DNA of 64,000 nt from Cristatella mucedo (Eukaryota > Bryozoa > Phylactolaemata > Cristatellidae). Below, piece by piece: positions 33,363 through 46,512 of the stretch. Within the stretch, counting starts at the first letter, position 1. Every line of letters starts with the position of its first letter. The DNA is taken from the NCBI GenBank assembly GCA_009760855.2, contig WPIO01000003.1:5832501-5896500 (forward strand). Direction: 5' to 3'. A program made the position numbers and the translations under genes. The notes under the pieces were generated by a model. That model was not told the origin of the DNA and ran no database searches. It worked only from the letters and a program-made list of their open reading frames with translations.

Positions 33363-33515
33363 CTGTACTAGAAGCAGTGAAGAGCTCGTAGACCCACATT
33401 GACCTGCTGGCGTGCCAGCCGGTGAACGAGTCACTCACGCTCCAGCTCGGACATGCTCCGACGACGATAGAGACATTGACAACCCCGGCGGGAAGACCGA
33501 GGCACATACCGTCCA
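33363..33515 (-). CDS. CTHRC1-like module 1, second half
   Basis: Acceptor TATTTTCAG, donor ACAG/GTAAGC, phase 1 at both ends. It encodes (V)DGMCLGLPAGVVNVSIVV, GACPSWSVSDSFTGWHAS and RSMWVYELFTASST. It aligns with the CTHRC1 C-terminus: V-E-G-L-C, G-x-G-x-V-D-V, V-G-T-C, S-T-G-W, S-R. The module-1 copy has Met-Trp-Val-Tyr where CTHRC1 has Ile-Ile-Ile-Glu, so the last strand has drifted. Confidence 0.92.
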
Positions 33516-33794
33516 CTGAAAATAACAGCGTGCATTGATGACATTTTTATGAAAAGTGGCCTGGGTTGTGCCGAAGATAATGCTAGTGCGCAAGCCGCAA
33601 TAAACATGAGAAAGCGAAACCTCTGAAGTTTCAAGCTGCGATATGAGACAGCTCTAAGTTGGCGCTGGTTGCGAATGATGCGCTGAAACTTCAAGGCAAC
33701 CGGCTGAGGAGCAATTGCGTAGTGAACCGCAATGGCCACTTAATACACCATCTTAGCTTATCAATGCAAGGTGTAAAACACATGTTTAAGTCGG

Positions 33795-33812
33795 TAAGCG
33801 GGGGGGGGGGGC
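33795..33812. repeat. Poly(G) tract
   Basis: A run of about 12 G within intron sequence. Similar G runs occur at 10949, 17410, 20663 and 29277. Confidence 0.9.
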
Positions 33813-34184
33813 ACGTGGATTGTGGTCCTTGGGGCTAAAGGTCATGTCAAATATATGCTCTATCTATTAGGGATGATGCCGCCTGATGTTAATCCCACGA
33901 AATTCCACGCCATTTAAGAATATACGAACCCTAGCTTCGTTTTTTAAAAGATTTTCTCAACCGAAATTCAGAAATAGAAATGGATGTGGAATTTGCTGCT
34001 CTATGTTATTGCAGTCTCAAAGACACCGTGAATGTCAGTGTAAAATGAGTCACCGAAGTTAGTGAACCAGATCCACTGGCGTGATTATAATAAATATGGG
34101 AGTGAGATCGGCTGAATATCTGACTCTTCCACTTTGTAGATTAGTATGAGGCCCGCAGAGTACCGCCCTGTCAGGGAGTACATT

Positions 34185-34280
34185 CAAAATAATGATAATA
34201 ATAATAAAATAGTATTGAGCGCATTTAAATATCTTCCTAAGAGAGCCCAATCTATATCCAAGTGCTTTATATCTCACTCT
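34185..34280 (-). mobile_element. LINE family A or SINE A tail fragment
   Basis: AATAATAATAATA then AGCGCATTTAAATATCTTCC, TAAGAGAGCCCAATCTATAT and CCAAGTGCTTTATA: the shared 3' hairpin on the - strand, with nothing else kept. Confidence 0.7.
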
Positions 34281-34289
34281 ATGAGAATA

Positions 34290-37090
34290 AATAATCAAGA
34301 GTAATGAGATGCGTAGTTTCGTGCTTAGGCTGTTACGCAAAAGGACATCCATTATCATTGCCACACCAGAATGCCAAAGCACACAAGAAGAAAATTATGG
34401 CCCGACTTGGTGGAAGCCCTGGTTTTTGACATTCACTTGTTCATACAAAGTAAGGCAAAGGAGGCAGGAACAGAGCATGAAGGAACAAAAAGACCCTCTA
34501 CGGCCCAGGAAATGCTGCATCAAACGGCTACGTCTTTAGCTGTGACTTAATTTATACAAGGTCAAAGCTGGTAGTCAAAGAAGCCGGAAATAAGTTTTAG
34601 ACTGTCGGTGAATAGTAACTAAAGGCAAAATAATTTTAATTAGATTTTTTGTGTCCATTACGGCAAGAAGACTGAAAATGGAGGATCAAGGATTTAGGTA
34701 AGCCGACGTAATCGAGGGGTGCAAACTGAAGCCGATAGAGAATCTCAAAGTAGATTCGATAATTGATAGAGAGCTAGCGACCGTCAGTCAGAAGTGCTGT
34801 GATGTGGCAGCTGCTCTGTTGACGAAATATTGAGGGGCTTCTTACTTTCGCAAGGGTTGCAGACAATGCAAACTAGTGAGCTGAAGAATGTTTAAAAAAG
34901 ATGAGCCACTCAGAGAACTACGCAGTAGAAAGTTTTGTGCCTTTTCACTGATCTTGTAAGTGCTTTGTATTATCCTTATTAGACGGAATGACGTAAGTTT
35001 TCAGGCCGGATTTTTCTTTATTATCCTTTCTAATGCACCTGAATGAATATTTTTCTCTGATTTTCTAAATTCTTTGTATTATCTTTATCAGATTAAATGG
35101 ACTACGCCTTTCAGGGCAGGTTGTCCTTTCTTATTCTTTTCGAAGGCACGTGAATGAGAGGGGTCACTGAAGATGCATAACCAAAATAATCACTTCTATG
35201 TATAGTCTACCACTGGAAAGTTGACTGCTAACATATTTCACTAGGTAACAATAAATGTATTCTCCTAATTCCTCAAGCCTATTTAAAAAAGAATAGCTAT
35301 TGCTCCACAAAAACTTTGCTTTCTGTGGTCAGGAAAATATTATTTTGGAATTTTACTGATTTTTTGGTAGGCATAGTGCTGACCACAAATTTGCACGTAT
35401 AGCAGGTGTGGCTGCACGACCCAAGTGGAATGGACGAAGGTTAGGCAGACAAAGTACTAAGGGGTAGTACATATAGGTATAACAGTAAAGGAACCTTAAA
35501 AAGAAATTTTAATTCACATTATTGCAGAGTAAGACAATAGTGAATTGTCCTATTTGAAGGAAATGGCATCGATTGCTCGCTTGAACCACACCGATGCATT
35601 ATACTACACGTGCTTAAGGTTTTTCAAGACAAGAACATACAAATTACTAATGAAATTGTATTTTAAGGTGTGTGAAGCTTGCTCAGCATACTTCGGCTTG
35701 CCTATTCGATATCATAAAAAAACCTTTGACACCTCATTTAATGAGTAAACATTGCAAGAGCACTCTTAAAAGTAAGGCAAATAATGGCTATTTGCTAGAT
35801 GGAGCTTCTTGAGCAATGTCGATGACGTATGCAGTATAATTTTTTTGATCTATGTATTTGTTTGTGTAAATTCTGGCGCTAGCAATGAAAGGGAGACGTG
35901 AATTTTGTTATCCGAAGACATCGATGGGAGCCGACTGCTCACTCAAGCAGCTGCTATTTCTGCACGGTGGACCCTTGTTAGTGTCGAACTCGTTCGAGTG
36001 TGCCTTCTGTCATGTCAGCACACATTCATGAATAGCCTCACAAACATACGACCCTTCTCTTCCCTTCCTATCAGCCTTGTTCTGGTAGTGCGGCAAGTCG
36101 GACGTAAAATAGGACGCTGGAGATCCAGATACCGATTTCCGAGATGCGGCTAACTAAAGAAAGTCATACTTCACCAACAATAAATACCTTAACAAATCTG
36201 ATGAGCAGCCTAGACTTACAACGTCCAACACTGAGCTTCTGAAGCAATCGACTCATAGAGTGGAAATTGTTAGATACAAGTATAAAAAATACCCGATTAG
36301 ACACAGCTTCTACACGTTTTTCCACCTTCTTCAATGGACATGATGCACTCTTTTTTTTGCAAGAATTTGACTGGTCTATCCAAAGCCTTCAAGAGTCACG
36401 TGAAATCACCTAGTGAATGGAACCTATTTAAAGACAGTTCATCCAGGAGCCTCAAAGCCATGCTTATTTTTAACGGGAACATGTAGCAGTCTCTCCCCAT
36501 GGCTCACTCTGAACCACTCAAAGAGGACTAACTTCGGGTTTTTCCTGTGGAAGGGATCAGCAGTATAGCCACAAATAAAGGACACCTAATCACTTTTGCA
36601 CCACTGTGAGGTGTCATTTTTGCATGAATTCAGAGTGAATACATTGTAATGTTGAATAATTGACCGTTATTTCTAGCTACATGCTAGCTGCAACACGTGA
36701 ATTAGTCATTTTTCTCACTGGAAATAGGCTATGTTATGTTATGTTATACACTGTCTTTGTCAAAAAAGCTTAAGTTGCTTGCAATGATAGCCATTTTATA
36801 TACTTGTAGGACGTAAGCAATTAAGACAGATTTATTAGTGAGAGACCAAGAAGTCGTGTTACGCATTGCTACATTGGAGTGTTACTTCCCAACTGCTTTC
36901 TTCCTGGTCAAAACATACGTTTCTTCGGCATAGGCTGTACTTTCAGAGCATCAATGGTTAAGTTTAAGCTGCTGCTCTATCAATAAAATACACGTACTAT
37001 TATTAAAGGCGATTAAATTTGGCGATTAAGTGTCAGATTACTTTCATATTTGCTTGTTTGTATTCATTTCTTAATTGCACTGTTAGCATG
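34290..37090. other. Intron stretch, nothing recognised
   Basis: AT-rich intron between the two halves of module 1. Scattered open frames (for example 35905-36153, +) carry no motif. A short (TATGT)n run is at about 36729-36748. Confidence 0.45.
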
Positions 37091-37099
37091 CCTGATTGC

Positions 37100-37500
37100 A
37101 TTCACAACTGGCATGCACTAATTACATCTACGGCTTGCACAAACTACGGTTGGTGAAATGCTCTGCAGCTATTTTTGCCTGCCACGAGCATCGTAGCTGC
37201 CACACAATAGCACTTTTCAAAGACCTTACTGGCCCCCCCCCCGTCCATCAAGCAGCGTATCGACCTCGAGGTACTGTCACTTACTGTTACTCCCCTTTCT
37301 TCTCTTGCCTCCCAATGCAAAACACTTCCTAGTTCGGCTTTCCATCTTACCACTCACTCTCCTGACTTAAGCCATTTAGCTGTGCCTCTCATAAACCTTA
37401 AACTGTAAGGTGACGGTGCCTTGAGTTAACATACTGTCTGAATATTGCAGCCAACTGATGTCAGGATTAATGCTTGGCTTGCAAAATCTGGACATTAAAA
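37100..37500 (+). mobile_element. LINE family A, heavily degraded fragment
   Basis: The + strand has CGAGCATCGTAGCTGCCACA (E-R-R-S-C-H), then CCATCAAGCAGCGTATCGAC followed by CTCGAGGTACTGTCACTTAC (V-K-Q-R-I-D-x-x-V-L-S-L), with a C9 run replacing part of H-W-L-P. Frames are broken throughout. Confidence 0.7.
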
Positions 37501-38637
37501 AATAGGCTCAAATTCTAGCACAATGTTAGGTAGGAGGCTACTCTAACCAAAAGCATAATGTATGAGCTCCAAACCATACAGGCGTCGTTAAAGGTATGCA
37601 GTGGCTTCAAGTCAATTGCCTGAACATCTCAAGGAAATATTAACTGACTGGGTGCTTTATCCATGCACGAAATTGTTGCGAAAAAGTTTTTGAGATATCA
37701 TCAACGGGTGTCCGATATGGAATATGATTGTTTTTGTTCGTCCAACAGCACATAATTTTATCCGGAAGCAGACTACCTGATGATAGAGAACCGAGAATAA
37801 ATGCCTAAATGCAGATCCTGAACCAATACATGTGCTGGTGATTTTAACTTGAGGCTAGAACATTGAACAGAGAATGTAAATGGCAGAGTACAACTGCATG
37901 TAATATAAAACGTAAGCTTCAGATGATTGGATCATTCTCGATTAGCACACAGGGAAGATTAAACCAGGTTAAGTGAAATGGGACTGTGGTCAGAAGCATT
38001 AACCTATCGCAGGTATTCTTTATCGGAGGATTATATTAGTTTTCTATATGAGCAGCTAGATAAAACAGAATTAAGATAATAATCCTTAAGATTACAAATA
38101 TTTCATGTGTCCTATGTACATTTACATTTGGTATACGATGATGTGCACTGAACTCAACACGAAAAGTTTAAAAACTATTTTGCGAAGTTTTAGCATTGGT
38201 AGGTATTAAGAAAAGTTGTAAGCGGTTAAAGGCAGACACTGTAATTACTTAAGAGGTCAAAAATTATCAATAACTTACTGTCATTAACTTAATCATAATC
38301 GATCTCTTTCTTGAATTTGAGAGGATCTGTCTAGGAAAATTCACATTCTCAGAAAAACAAAAAACATATACTATGCGTGTAAAAATGTTAAAAAATGTAT
38401 TTTTCGTCAAATTTGGGTAAATATAAATCACATACTCAGGAAAATATGAAGCTTGCTTGCCGGACCTACGGATCCCGTGAGAGTGGCAGACCCTATTTCA
38501 GCTCTGTGTGCCTCTGAAGCCACAACAGATGTCAAGCCTTTGTAACGATATCACCACGACTAAACAAGAAAAGAAATCTCAAGCTATCTTATACAAACTT
38601 GGTTACAGAAATCCTGTTTAATGAGTGCGTTAGTTAC

Positions 38638-38836
38638 CTTCGGAGAATCTCTTATGGTCAGTAGAACTGCCGTCGTAGTTGGAGAAATCTATATTGAATG
38701 GATTGGAGCATGCAGTACCGTTGAAGGTAACGTAATATCTGCCGCACTGTCCTGTAGCGTGGTAGTGTGCCCTGGTTGTTGAATACCACATAATTCTAAG
38801 TGCCGTATCACCTCTAGTCTTGTTAAAGGAAACAGT
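38638..38836 (-). CDS. CTHRC1-like module 1, first half
   Basis: Acceptor TTTTTTACAG, donor GAAG/GTAACT; phase 0 in, phase 1 out. The 66 codons read TVSFNKTRGDTALRIMWYST, TRAHYHATGQCGRYYVTFNG, then TACSNPFNIDFSNYDGSSTD. The CTHRC1 hallmark is kept as QCGRYYVTFNGTAC; of the CTHRC1 Cys pair only one remains (C-G for C-C). Two N-x-S/T sites (NKT, NGT) fit a secreted glycoprotein. Confidence 0.92.
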
Positions 38837-39129
38837 CTGTAAAAAAGGTTGCTTTTCTTGCCAGATTCTGTTACCTGTGATTACGAAGTAACACTATTTC
38901 TGCTGTGAATTAATCACTTATTGTTGCTGAATGCTTTCAGCTTGAGAACACTGGTTGGCGAACTGTACACAGGACTGTCAAAATATAACCAAACTTACCA
39001 AACAGTATTTACGCATAAAGGTATATGTAAATACACGTCTATAGACTTTAATACAGTAAAGCATTCACTCAGAACAGATTAAGCATTCTGGCAAATGTGC
39101 CCGCTCTTTTGCCTGTAATTAACCAGAAA

Positions 39130-39690
39130 AAAAGATAATAACAATAGCCCGTTTTTATAGCTTCTCAACAGAGCTAATTCTCTAGGCGGGCGCTTTACAA
39201 CTAGCTGCAAAAGTAGCAATATCCAAAGGTTAATGACATGCAATGCCTATTGGCTGAAAAAACACGAAAAAACACAAGTGTCGTACTTTTACTAGCATGC
39301 AAAAGAGCGTAGGACACTCAGGGCCACCGATTAGTCGGACAACTGATAATAGGATGCGCTTAATCATGCGCAGGCAAGCATCCGGAGCAAAGATACGTTC
39401 ACTGGAGCACAAGGAAAGCTGCTTGGAGCTGATACTTCTTTTGCGAAGACTTAAGCCGTACGCTTAGCTGTTGTAAGTGACTTCGGATGCTGGACGAGAG
39501 TTCCAGACTTTTGCTGCGTGCGAGCTAAAGGCCAGATAGCCAACATTCTTCAATTTAACGTGACAAGCGGAGAGAAGACTGTAGAGGAGCTGAGGAGCGC
39601 GATGCGTTGAAGCAGATCGGAGCAGACAAGACGTAAGATAGATAGCCTGCTGCGAGAGCAAGCAAAGCATCGACCTTTAAGCCAGAGAGA
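39130..39690 (-). mobile_element. LINE fragment related to family A, degraded
   Basis: The 3' end is on the left (GATAATAACAATAG, then TTCTCTAGGCGGGCGCTTTA, the hairpin). The - strand frame at 39464-39670 ends YLAFSSHAAKVWNSRPASEV, matching RAFSSYAPKAWNSLPTCV of family A. Divergence suggests a different subfamily. Confidence 0.75.
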
Positions 39691-40631
39691 AGACCTTAAA
39701 ATCGATTTTATGCTTGATCAAGAGCAAGAGAAACTCAGACAGATTTATTCGATACGTACGTCCAATGCTAGTACGAAGCCGCTCTCATGGCGAGCCAATC
39801 TAACAAATGGGCGGGAGGAGGTCACTGGAAGCAACTAAAATTACATTACGTTATCTAGCAATTTATTGATGTAGTTCAAAAGAACCATTCGGCCTGAGAG
39901 TAGTGTATATTTATTAAACAAACCCTAAAGCAAGACTCTAAAATCATGTTGTTAAAAGTTCCAGCTTCTTCAACAATAAATTTTGACTTAGTTAGAATTA
40001 ATGCACTTACAAAATGCAGCTAACTCAGCTTATAAACAGTAAATAACCAATCCATTGAAAACACTGAGAAACTCATACAATTTTGTGAATAAAAATCCAC
40101 GTATACGATCAAAGAGTTTTTGTCCAAGTCGCAAACGAGTACAGGAAGATTGAGCATGTAGTAACAATTAGCTACTAATAAATATACTCTCGGTCACGTC
40201 AAAATCACATTTTTGAAGAGCTAGATCGTGCGTTCTAGAAATCAAGTAGATACAATAAACTTGTACGTCCCTAAGGTGGTCACTCAGTAGACGAAGGTCC
40301 GAAGAAAGTTTACAATCGGAGCTCTGTGCATGCTAAATATATTATATTTCGTATTAAATGCAGAGTTTATGGTTGTCTGGATCATCTCATTATCAGACAA
40401 CCCTTACGTAATGCCCTCGGATTAGATTGCACATTACTGGGCCAGGTTCTGGGACGAGATCAAATAAGGAGAACAAATACAGGATTTCACTTAGCGTATC
40501 TATTCATATTAGCAAAATCTAAAGCAAGGAGTTGCATGTTTCTATACATTGCCTGTATGCAGCTAATTGAAAGTTATTTTAAATTATAAGATTATCGTGT
40601 AAAGCATTACAACCGAGCAGTCAAAACCTAC

Positions 40632-40729
40632 GTGCACTACGCCATTGTCTTGATCATCCTCGTACCATCCGTTGTAGTAATGCTTTATGTTGATGATGTC
40701 GGTGCCCTGGCCGCATTGTGTGTTGTCGG
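40632..40729 (-). CDS. Linker exon of CTHRC1-like module 1
   Basis: Acceptor TTTTTGTCAG, donor GTGCAC/GTAGGT; phase 1 in, phase 0 out. It encodes (A)DNTQCGQGTDIINIKHYYN and GWYEDDQDNGVVH. It joins the Cys-rich exon at 46328 (phase 1 out) to the half-domain exon at 38836 (phase 0 in). The acidic run EDDQD is distinctive. Its homology to the exon at 30266-30360 is seen in phases, length, Cys and Tyr-Tyr. Confidence 0.85.
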
Positions 40730-41186
40730 CTGACAAAAAGAAGAGAATAAAAATAGCTATCAGAAGTCTAGTGTGTACAGATTATGTCAAAGCGTCATGC
40801 GCTGTGTAATCGTCTTATGTCAGATTAATCGAACATGGCTAGCGTCTTTCCTAACGTATTCAGTAGAATCTTCATTAACATCACACAATTTATTTATCTA
40901 GTAACATTAAAGTACGAATAAAGTTCAAGTTGTCAGCGATTGCTTACACAATAGACCACTGCACGGCAGTAAAGTGTTGGCCGGGTATGTCGGAAGCTGT
41001 GGCTCCTTAAAAAAAGTCCTACCATTTGACCACCGAACGTAAGATTTAGTGACTTAATGCAATCGAATTAAGGGTTAATCTACGCTATCACATCATCAAG
41101 TTAAGACGAAAGTGCTACAATTCCGATCATAGGTTGAGGTTCACTGATATCAATTAGTTTTGTTGAGGATCTTATGAGCGAACTTT

Positions 41187-42790
41187 TTTAAATTAAATGA
41201 TGATAAAACCAACTTACTAGTTATGGGCAAACCAAGTGTTATTCAGTAATTGGAAAGGCTAACGCTCAAATTGGCTCTTCCAGCATATCTTCTCTTGAAT
41301 CTGCACGAAATCTAAGTAAGTTCCAGTCTGCTTTTAGAGCTAATCACTCCACAGAGTCAGCACTTCTTAGGGTGTTCAACGACCTACTTAGGAATGCAGA
41401 CATTGGTAGAGTGTCTCTGCTTGTTTTTCTCGATCTTTCGGCAGCTTTTGATACTATCGGTCACAAACTTCTTCAAGAGTGCCTCTCATCTCGCATGGGC
41501 ATCACTGGCACTGCTCTGCAATGGTTCAGGTTCTATCTCAGTGGGAGACTCCAGAGTAATGACGTGGATGGACAAAGATCATCCGAGGTACCTCTGAAAT
41601 ATGGGTACCTCACGGCTCCGTGTTAGGTCTTGTTCTTTTCACGGTTTATACTCTCACTCTTGCTGATGTGATTGCCAAGCACAATCTAGGCTTTCACGTC
41701 TATGCGGATGACACTCAGTTGTACCTTTGCTTTGACCCCTCCCAGCCTTCGTGCACCTCGAATTCTCTCAACTAGCTTGCTGCAGGTATTGATGACATCC
41801 ACACATGGATGGCAGCGAATTTTCTTTAACTAAACGATAATAAAACTAACTTACTAGTTATGGGCAAACCCAGTGTGATTCAGAAATGGAAAGGCTGACG
41901 CTGAAAATTGGCTCTGCCAGCATATATCCTGTTGAATCAGCTCGAAATCTAGGTGTCATGTTCCAAAGTGACCTCTCGTTAGTCGACCACATCAGCTCCA
42001 CAATCAAGTCTGCCTACTTTCAGCTACCTAACATTACTAAAATTCGGGCTTGTTTAGATAAAGATACCATGTCTAAGTTGGTTGATGCATTTGTGACATC
42101 CCGTCTTGACTTCTGTAACTCACTGCTTGCTGGCCTACCGGCACGTGCAATCAGGCGACTACTGCTGGTGCAAAACTCTGCAGCTAGGCTTGTCTGTTGT
42201 GAGCGTCGCAGTTGCCAAATCACACAACTTCTCGCCGACCTGCACTGGCTACCAGTCAAGCAACGGATCGACTTCAAGGTTTTGTCGCTTACTTTTAGAT
42301 CACTTCATTTTTTGGCTCCAACCTATCTCTCAGATCTACTCCCCAACCAGGCTAAGCATCGTACCACCCGCTTTTCGAAATTCAACCGTTTACCAATATC
42401 TCGTACAAACCTCAAATCCTTTGAAGATCGTGCATTTAGTTCGTATGCTCCCAAAGCCTGGAACTCACTCCCGACTTGCGTCAGAACATCCCCTGACCTG
42501 ACCACATTTAAAAATAACTTAAAAAAACACCTATTTAGGACAGCTTTTAGTGGGTTCCTGTGATTCGTCCTTGATGTGTTTATGCGTGCTGACACTGTGC
42601 ATGCTGCCACTAACCACATTTGCATGCTGACCCTGTGCATGTCACCTCTAACCATGTTATGCTGGTTGACATTGAGCATGCTTCCACTAACCATTCGACC
42701 ATGCTTCATTGGCAGCATACGTTAAGTACTGAGACCGAGATTAAGTTCTCTGAGGGTGCTATGCACCTGCATTTTTATTATTATCTCTTG
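41187..42790 (+). mobile_element. LINE family A copy, mosaic, with intact YADD
   Basis: Segment 41187-41310 is thumb-region sequence (K-T-N-L-L-V-M-G-K-P) that by order should come later. At 41311 it switches back to the RT start (F-Q-S-A-F-R-A-N-H-S-T-E-S-A-L-L) and then runs to the 3' end. RT motif A is LDLSAAFDT, and motif C is YADDTQLY at 41701-41724. A 225-codon C-terminal frame (41886-42563) is open. The 3' hairpin at 42715-42770 is degraded. A frameshift and stop near 41600-41640 disable it. Confidence 0.92.
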
Positions 42791-43374
42791 ATGCTACTCT
42801 TTAATATATTCCACACAATCTTCTGCAGTTAGTTTCTACTCCCTCGTTTGAGGGTTAAAATGGCCATGGGTGCGGAATGTAATTTTAAGTTGGAAAGCTA
42901 CTGAAATTTGCGTTTATTTTCTATTTAAAATAAAAAGGTGTTAATATTTGATGGTATGAACTGTTCGGATTTCATGATTATTTGAATAGAGATCACTTCA
43001 GTTACTATAACACATACGTTACATCTGCCATGCGAAAATGGTGAAATCTGTGTGGGCCCTGAGATTCGTCTCCGCAAAGAACAAGATTACAATAATTTTA
43101 GCTCTCAAATCAATCATCGCTTACTGGCGGAAAACATAAGCAGCACAATATTTAACTGGCTATTTTCCCATCATTTGCAGAAACAGAAAAACAGTTAACA
43201 GAAAATAGAAAAAAATAGATGGTAAGCACAAGGTCACGATCAGAAAAAGCAATAACTCTCAGGTGATTGATGTAGAAGAATCTGTGAGCTTGCTTCAGCT
43301 CAAGAGTTCAAGCAAAATTTGATAAATTATTATCCAAAATAGTACTTGAATAATAGCACTAACACAAATACATT

Positions 43375-43800
43375 TACTTGGTACCCTTACAGAACTAAAT
43401 CCCTTTCTGGGCACTTTACATAAGCACTACAAGAAGAATGATTGTGTATTTAGCGGTAACTTGCACATTGTCAACACGCATAAGCACACAAAGGACACCT
43501 AACAAGGATCCAACCAATTCTGCAAGAAGCCGGTGTATTTTAAACTTCTTTTAAATGTCTTCAAGTCGCAGAATGCCGTGACGTCAGTCGGGTGCGAGGT
43601 CCACGCTTTGGAGCTTGAGAACTAAAGGCACGGTTGACATAGGATTTCAGGTTCGTTCGAGGCACAGCTTCACGACTTAAGTCCGAAGAGCGGATGGTAT
43701 GATGCTTAGCCTGGTTGGGGATTAGCTCTAATAGGTATGCAAGAGCTAGCGAATGAAGGAATCTTAAAGTGAAGGAGAGAATTATTGATCATCAGTCGGC
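43375..43800 (-). mobile_element. LINE family A, 3' fragment
   Basis: The - strand hairpin remnant (CAGAACTAAATCCCTTTCTG, GGCACTTTACA on the plus strand) is followed by TGTCAACACGCATAAGCACA and the region equivalent to R-T-S-P-D-L through K-A-W-N-S. It is interrupted and non-coding. Confidence 0.82.
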
Positions 43801-43953
43801 AAAAAAATTAATTTTTCGCAGGTCACAGGATAAATGTCTTTCTAGGTATATCAATAGGCTGCAATTAAGGAAAAGACTAAACTGCTTTCAAAGAATAAAT
43901 TCATGGCTGGATACTTAAAGCATCTAGAGAAATATTTATTTTGAATGGGTGAA

Positions 43954-44256
<303 letters not shown>

Positions 44257-44559
44257 TTAATTTGCAAAGAGGAACCAGCAAGGCTTTAGATGTCACAAAG
44301 TTGAGGAACTTGGTAGAGGCAGTTTCCGAAAGTATCTTCTATTTGATGAAAAGACAGCAAGCAGAGCGGCAAACTAATAGAAATAGACTGATTAAAGGCA
44401 TAACTAAGAAAAATAATTTCACTCGTAACATAAAACGACAGCTGCAAAATGGCTTCGTTAATTTTCACAAATTAGGGATCGTGTTCAAGGTAATATTTTG
44501 CCTCGCTTTGTGCCTAAGAGGTCACATCTTGAGACGGAGGCATGGCTTCTGAGCCCTAA

Positions 44560-46290
44560 AAATGATAAAATTCTTTCAATCGCAGGGAAGACATCTAGAA
44601 ACTCAAATTTTGCTTCGTATATGTATAATCTTATAAAATAAATTTCATAACCCACTGTAGTGTTCACCTGGAAAACCATATCCTAATGAAACGAATCATA
44701 ATGCACTGAAATCCAATATAAATTTGATGGAGATAAGACAATAACTTATAGATATGAGCGGCCCTTTATTTTCTTATCACAGATTCACGTTTTATTGCTT
44801 TGAAATTGGTGTTTAGATAGACGTGTATGTTTGGTTTGATGCCATAGTACTTGCCGTGGCTATTCAATACTTGGCTGGCAGAGGAGCCCGCAGTACGGAC
44901 AAAAGGTATGCAAAGCTAATATATATTCTCCTTATTCAGAACTGTTCCATTTTAGTTACTTGATTCTAAGCACTCTACGAACAAGTTAGTTACCCTGTAT
45001 TTAGTGGGGTACCACGAGACTGGGAAATATTCAACATGCTTTAAAATAAAGTTATGCAAGTATCGGTCATTCGCCGTTTGTCTGTATGACTGTAGCAATA
45101 ATTATTTTCATAATTTTAAGTTTTTAAGGCTGAGAAAGCTTAAGAAAACATTGATTAAAGCTTGACATTGGAGCAAGTTTTCTGCTCAAGTTAATTTTCT
45201 TGAGTTTAGATTAAAAAAATTGTTCTCCTGTTAGTTACAAAATACTCGAGTGTAATGGCAACTGATATCGCACTTGTGATCCCGTCGTGCAGACATTATT
45301 TTAATAGCACTACTCGATTAGCTGTGATATTTAGTGGTGGTAAGAAAAGCTTTGGGAAAAAAGGGCCAGCTTTATGCTCTCGGAATGCTTAGTAAGTTAA
45401 ACTTTAGAAAGATGAGGATCTCCAGACAGATTTCAAAATGCTAACTCTTACCTTCTCACTCAAAAGTTTGCCGATGCTAGGTATTTACTTATTCTCCCAT
45501 CCTAATGGCTAGGATAGAATCAGCATTAGAATCTTGACTTTTAATTTTCGTTACATTCTGTTATTAGCTGTTCGGTGACATTTTTTCTCGGGCAATACTA
45601 ATCATAAATAGCAAATATAAAATTCAGCTGACGTTACTTATTCTTGCATATGGATCGGGAATCCGTTGACGCTCCTCATTCAAAGCTGCTAACGCCAAGC
45701 TTTCACTGTACTAGAGTGCCAGCAAAAGTTATTCCTACTTTCTTACCAAGGATCTAAGTAAGAAAGAGTAGACAGCCTACTTATATGCTGCAGAATATTG
45801 CGTCCTCAATTTACTTTTAAAGATCTCGTAGCCTCAAGTCTCTGTATAAATAAATTGTAAATTAAAGAAAATGACTCCTTTCAGAAACGAGGAAAACTAG
45901 CCAATAGAGGTTGCTACATGTTTGTCACAACAGCTCAGGTATTCTTGCATGTTGTAGAGATCAATAAATTCCAAATATTTCTATCTTAGCTATGTTTCCC
46001 ATCAAGATGCTTTTGACATAAGAGTAAGTTAGTACAAGAATTGGTCGGAAAAGCGCCAGGATCGATAAACAAGTTTTCTAACCAATAGAAACATAATTTC
46101 TTTTAATTTTGTCCATTTTCTAATCACTAGGAGCTGAACTGGTCTGGATCTACTTCACTTTTATATACTCTCCAATATAACAATGCATCATCACTCACAG
46201 GACGATAAACTGTTGCTGTACTGTGCGAGTAAAACTAATTCTTGTATTTCTTGCTTATTTTGTTTCATCTGTAAGGCTCACTCGTTTGAT
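44560..46290. other. Intron stretch, nothing recognised
   Basis: AT-rich intron between the Cys-rich exon at 46328 and the linker exon at 40632. No named repeat or exon was found here. Confidence 0.45.
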
Positions 46291-46327
46291 ATACAAGCCT
46301 AGCCGTATTCTTCATGGTTTGACTCAC

Positions 46328-46424
46328 CGGCGCACATAGCTCCACCGAATGTAGTGGAGCAGTCGGTGACGCACACGTTCTCAGAGGAACACTGGACGCT
46401 TCTGCAAGATCTTCCAGTTTGAGG
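46328..46424 (-). CDS. Cys-rich exon 3 of the PAN/CTHRC1-like gene
   Basis: Acceptor ACATTACAG, donor GCCG/GTGAGT; phase 0 in, phase 1 out. The 32 codons read PQTGRSCRSVQCSSENVCV and TDCSTTFGGAMCA, with five Cys in 32 residues. The other two frames either stop or cannot join the next exon. It probably completes the disulfide set of the PAN region or forms a small Cys-rich spacer. No named domain is recognised. Confidence 0.75.
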
Positions 46425-46512
46425 CTGTAATGTAATTACAAAAATAGGTAGAGTTAGTTTTTTTTCTTGAATATATTTGCATGTTTGCATTAATAAATTT
46501 GAAGGTACCCAC

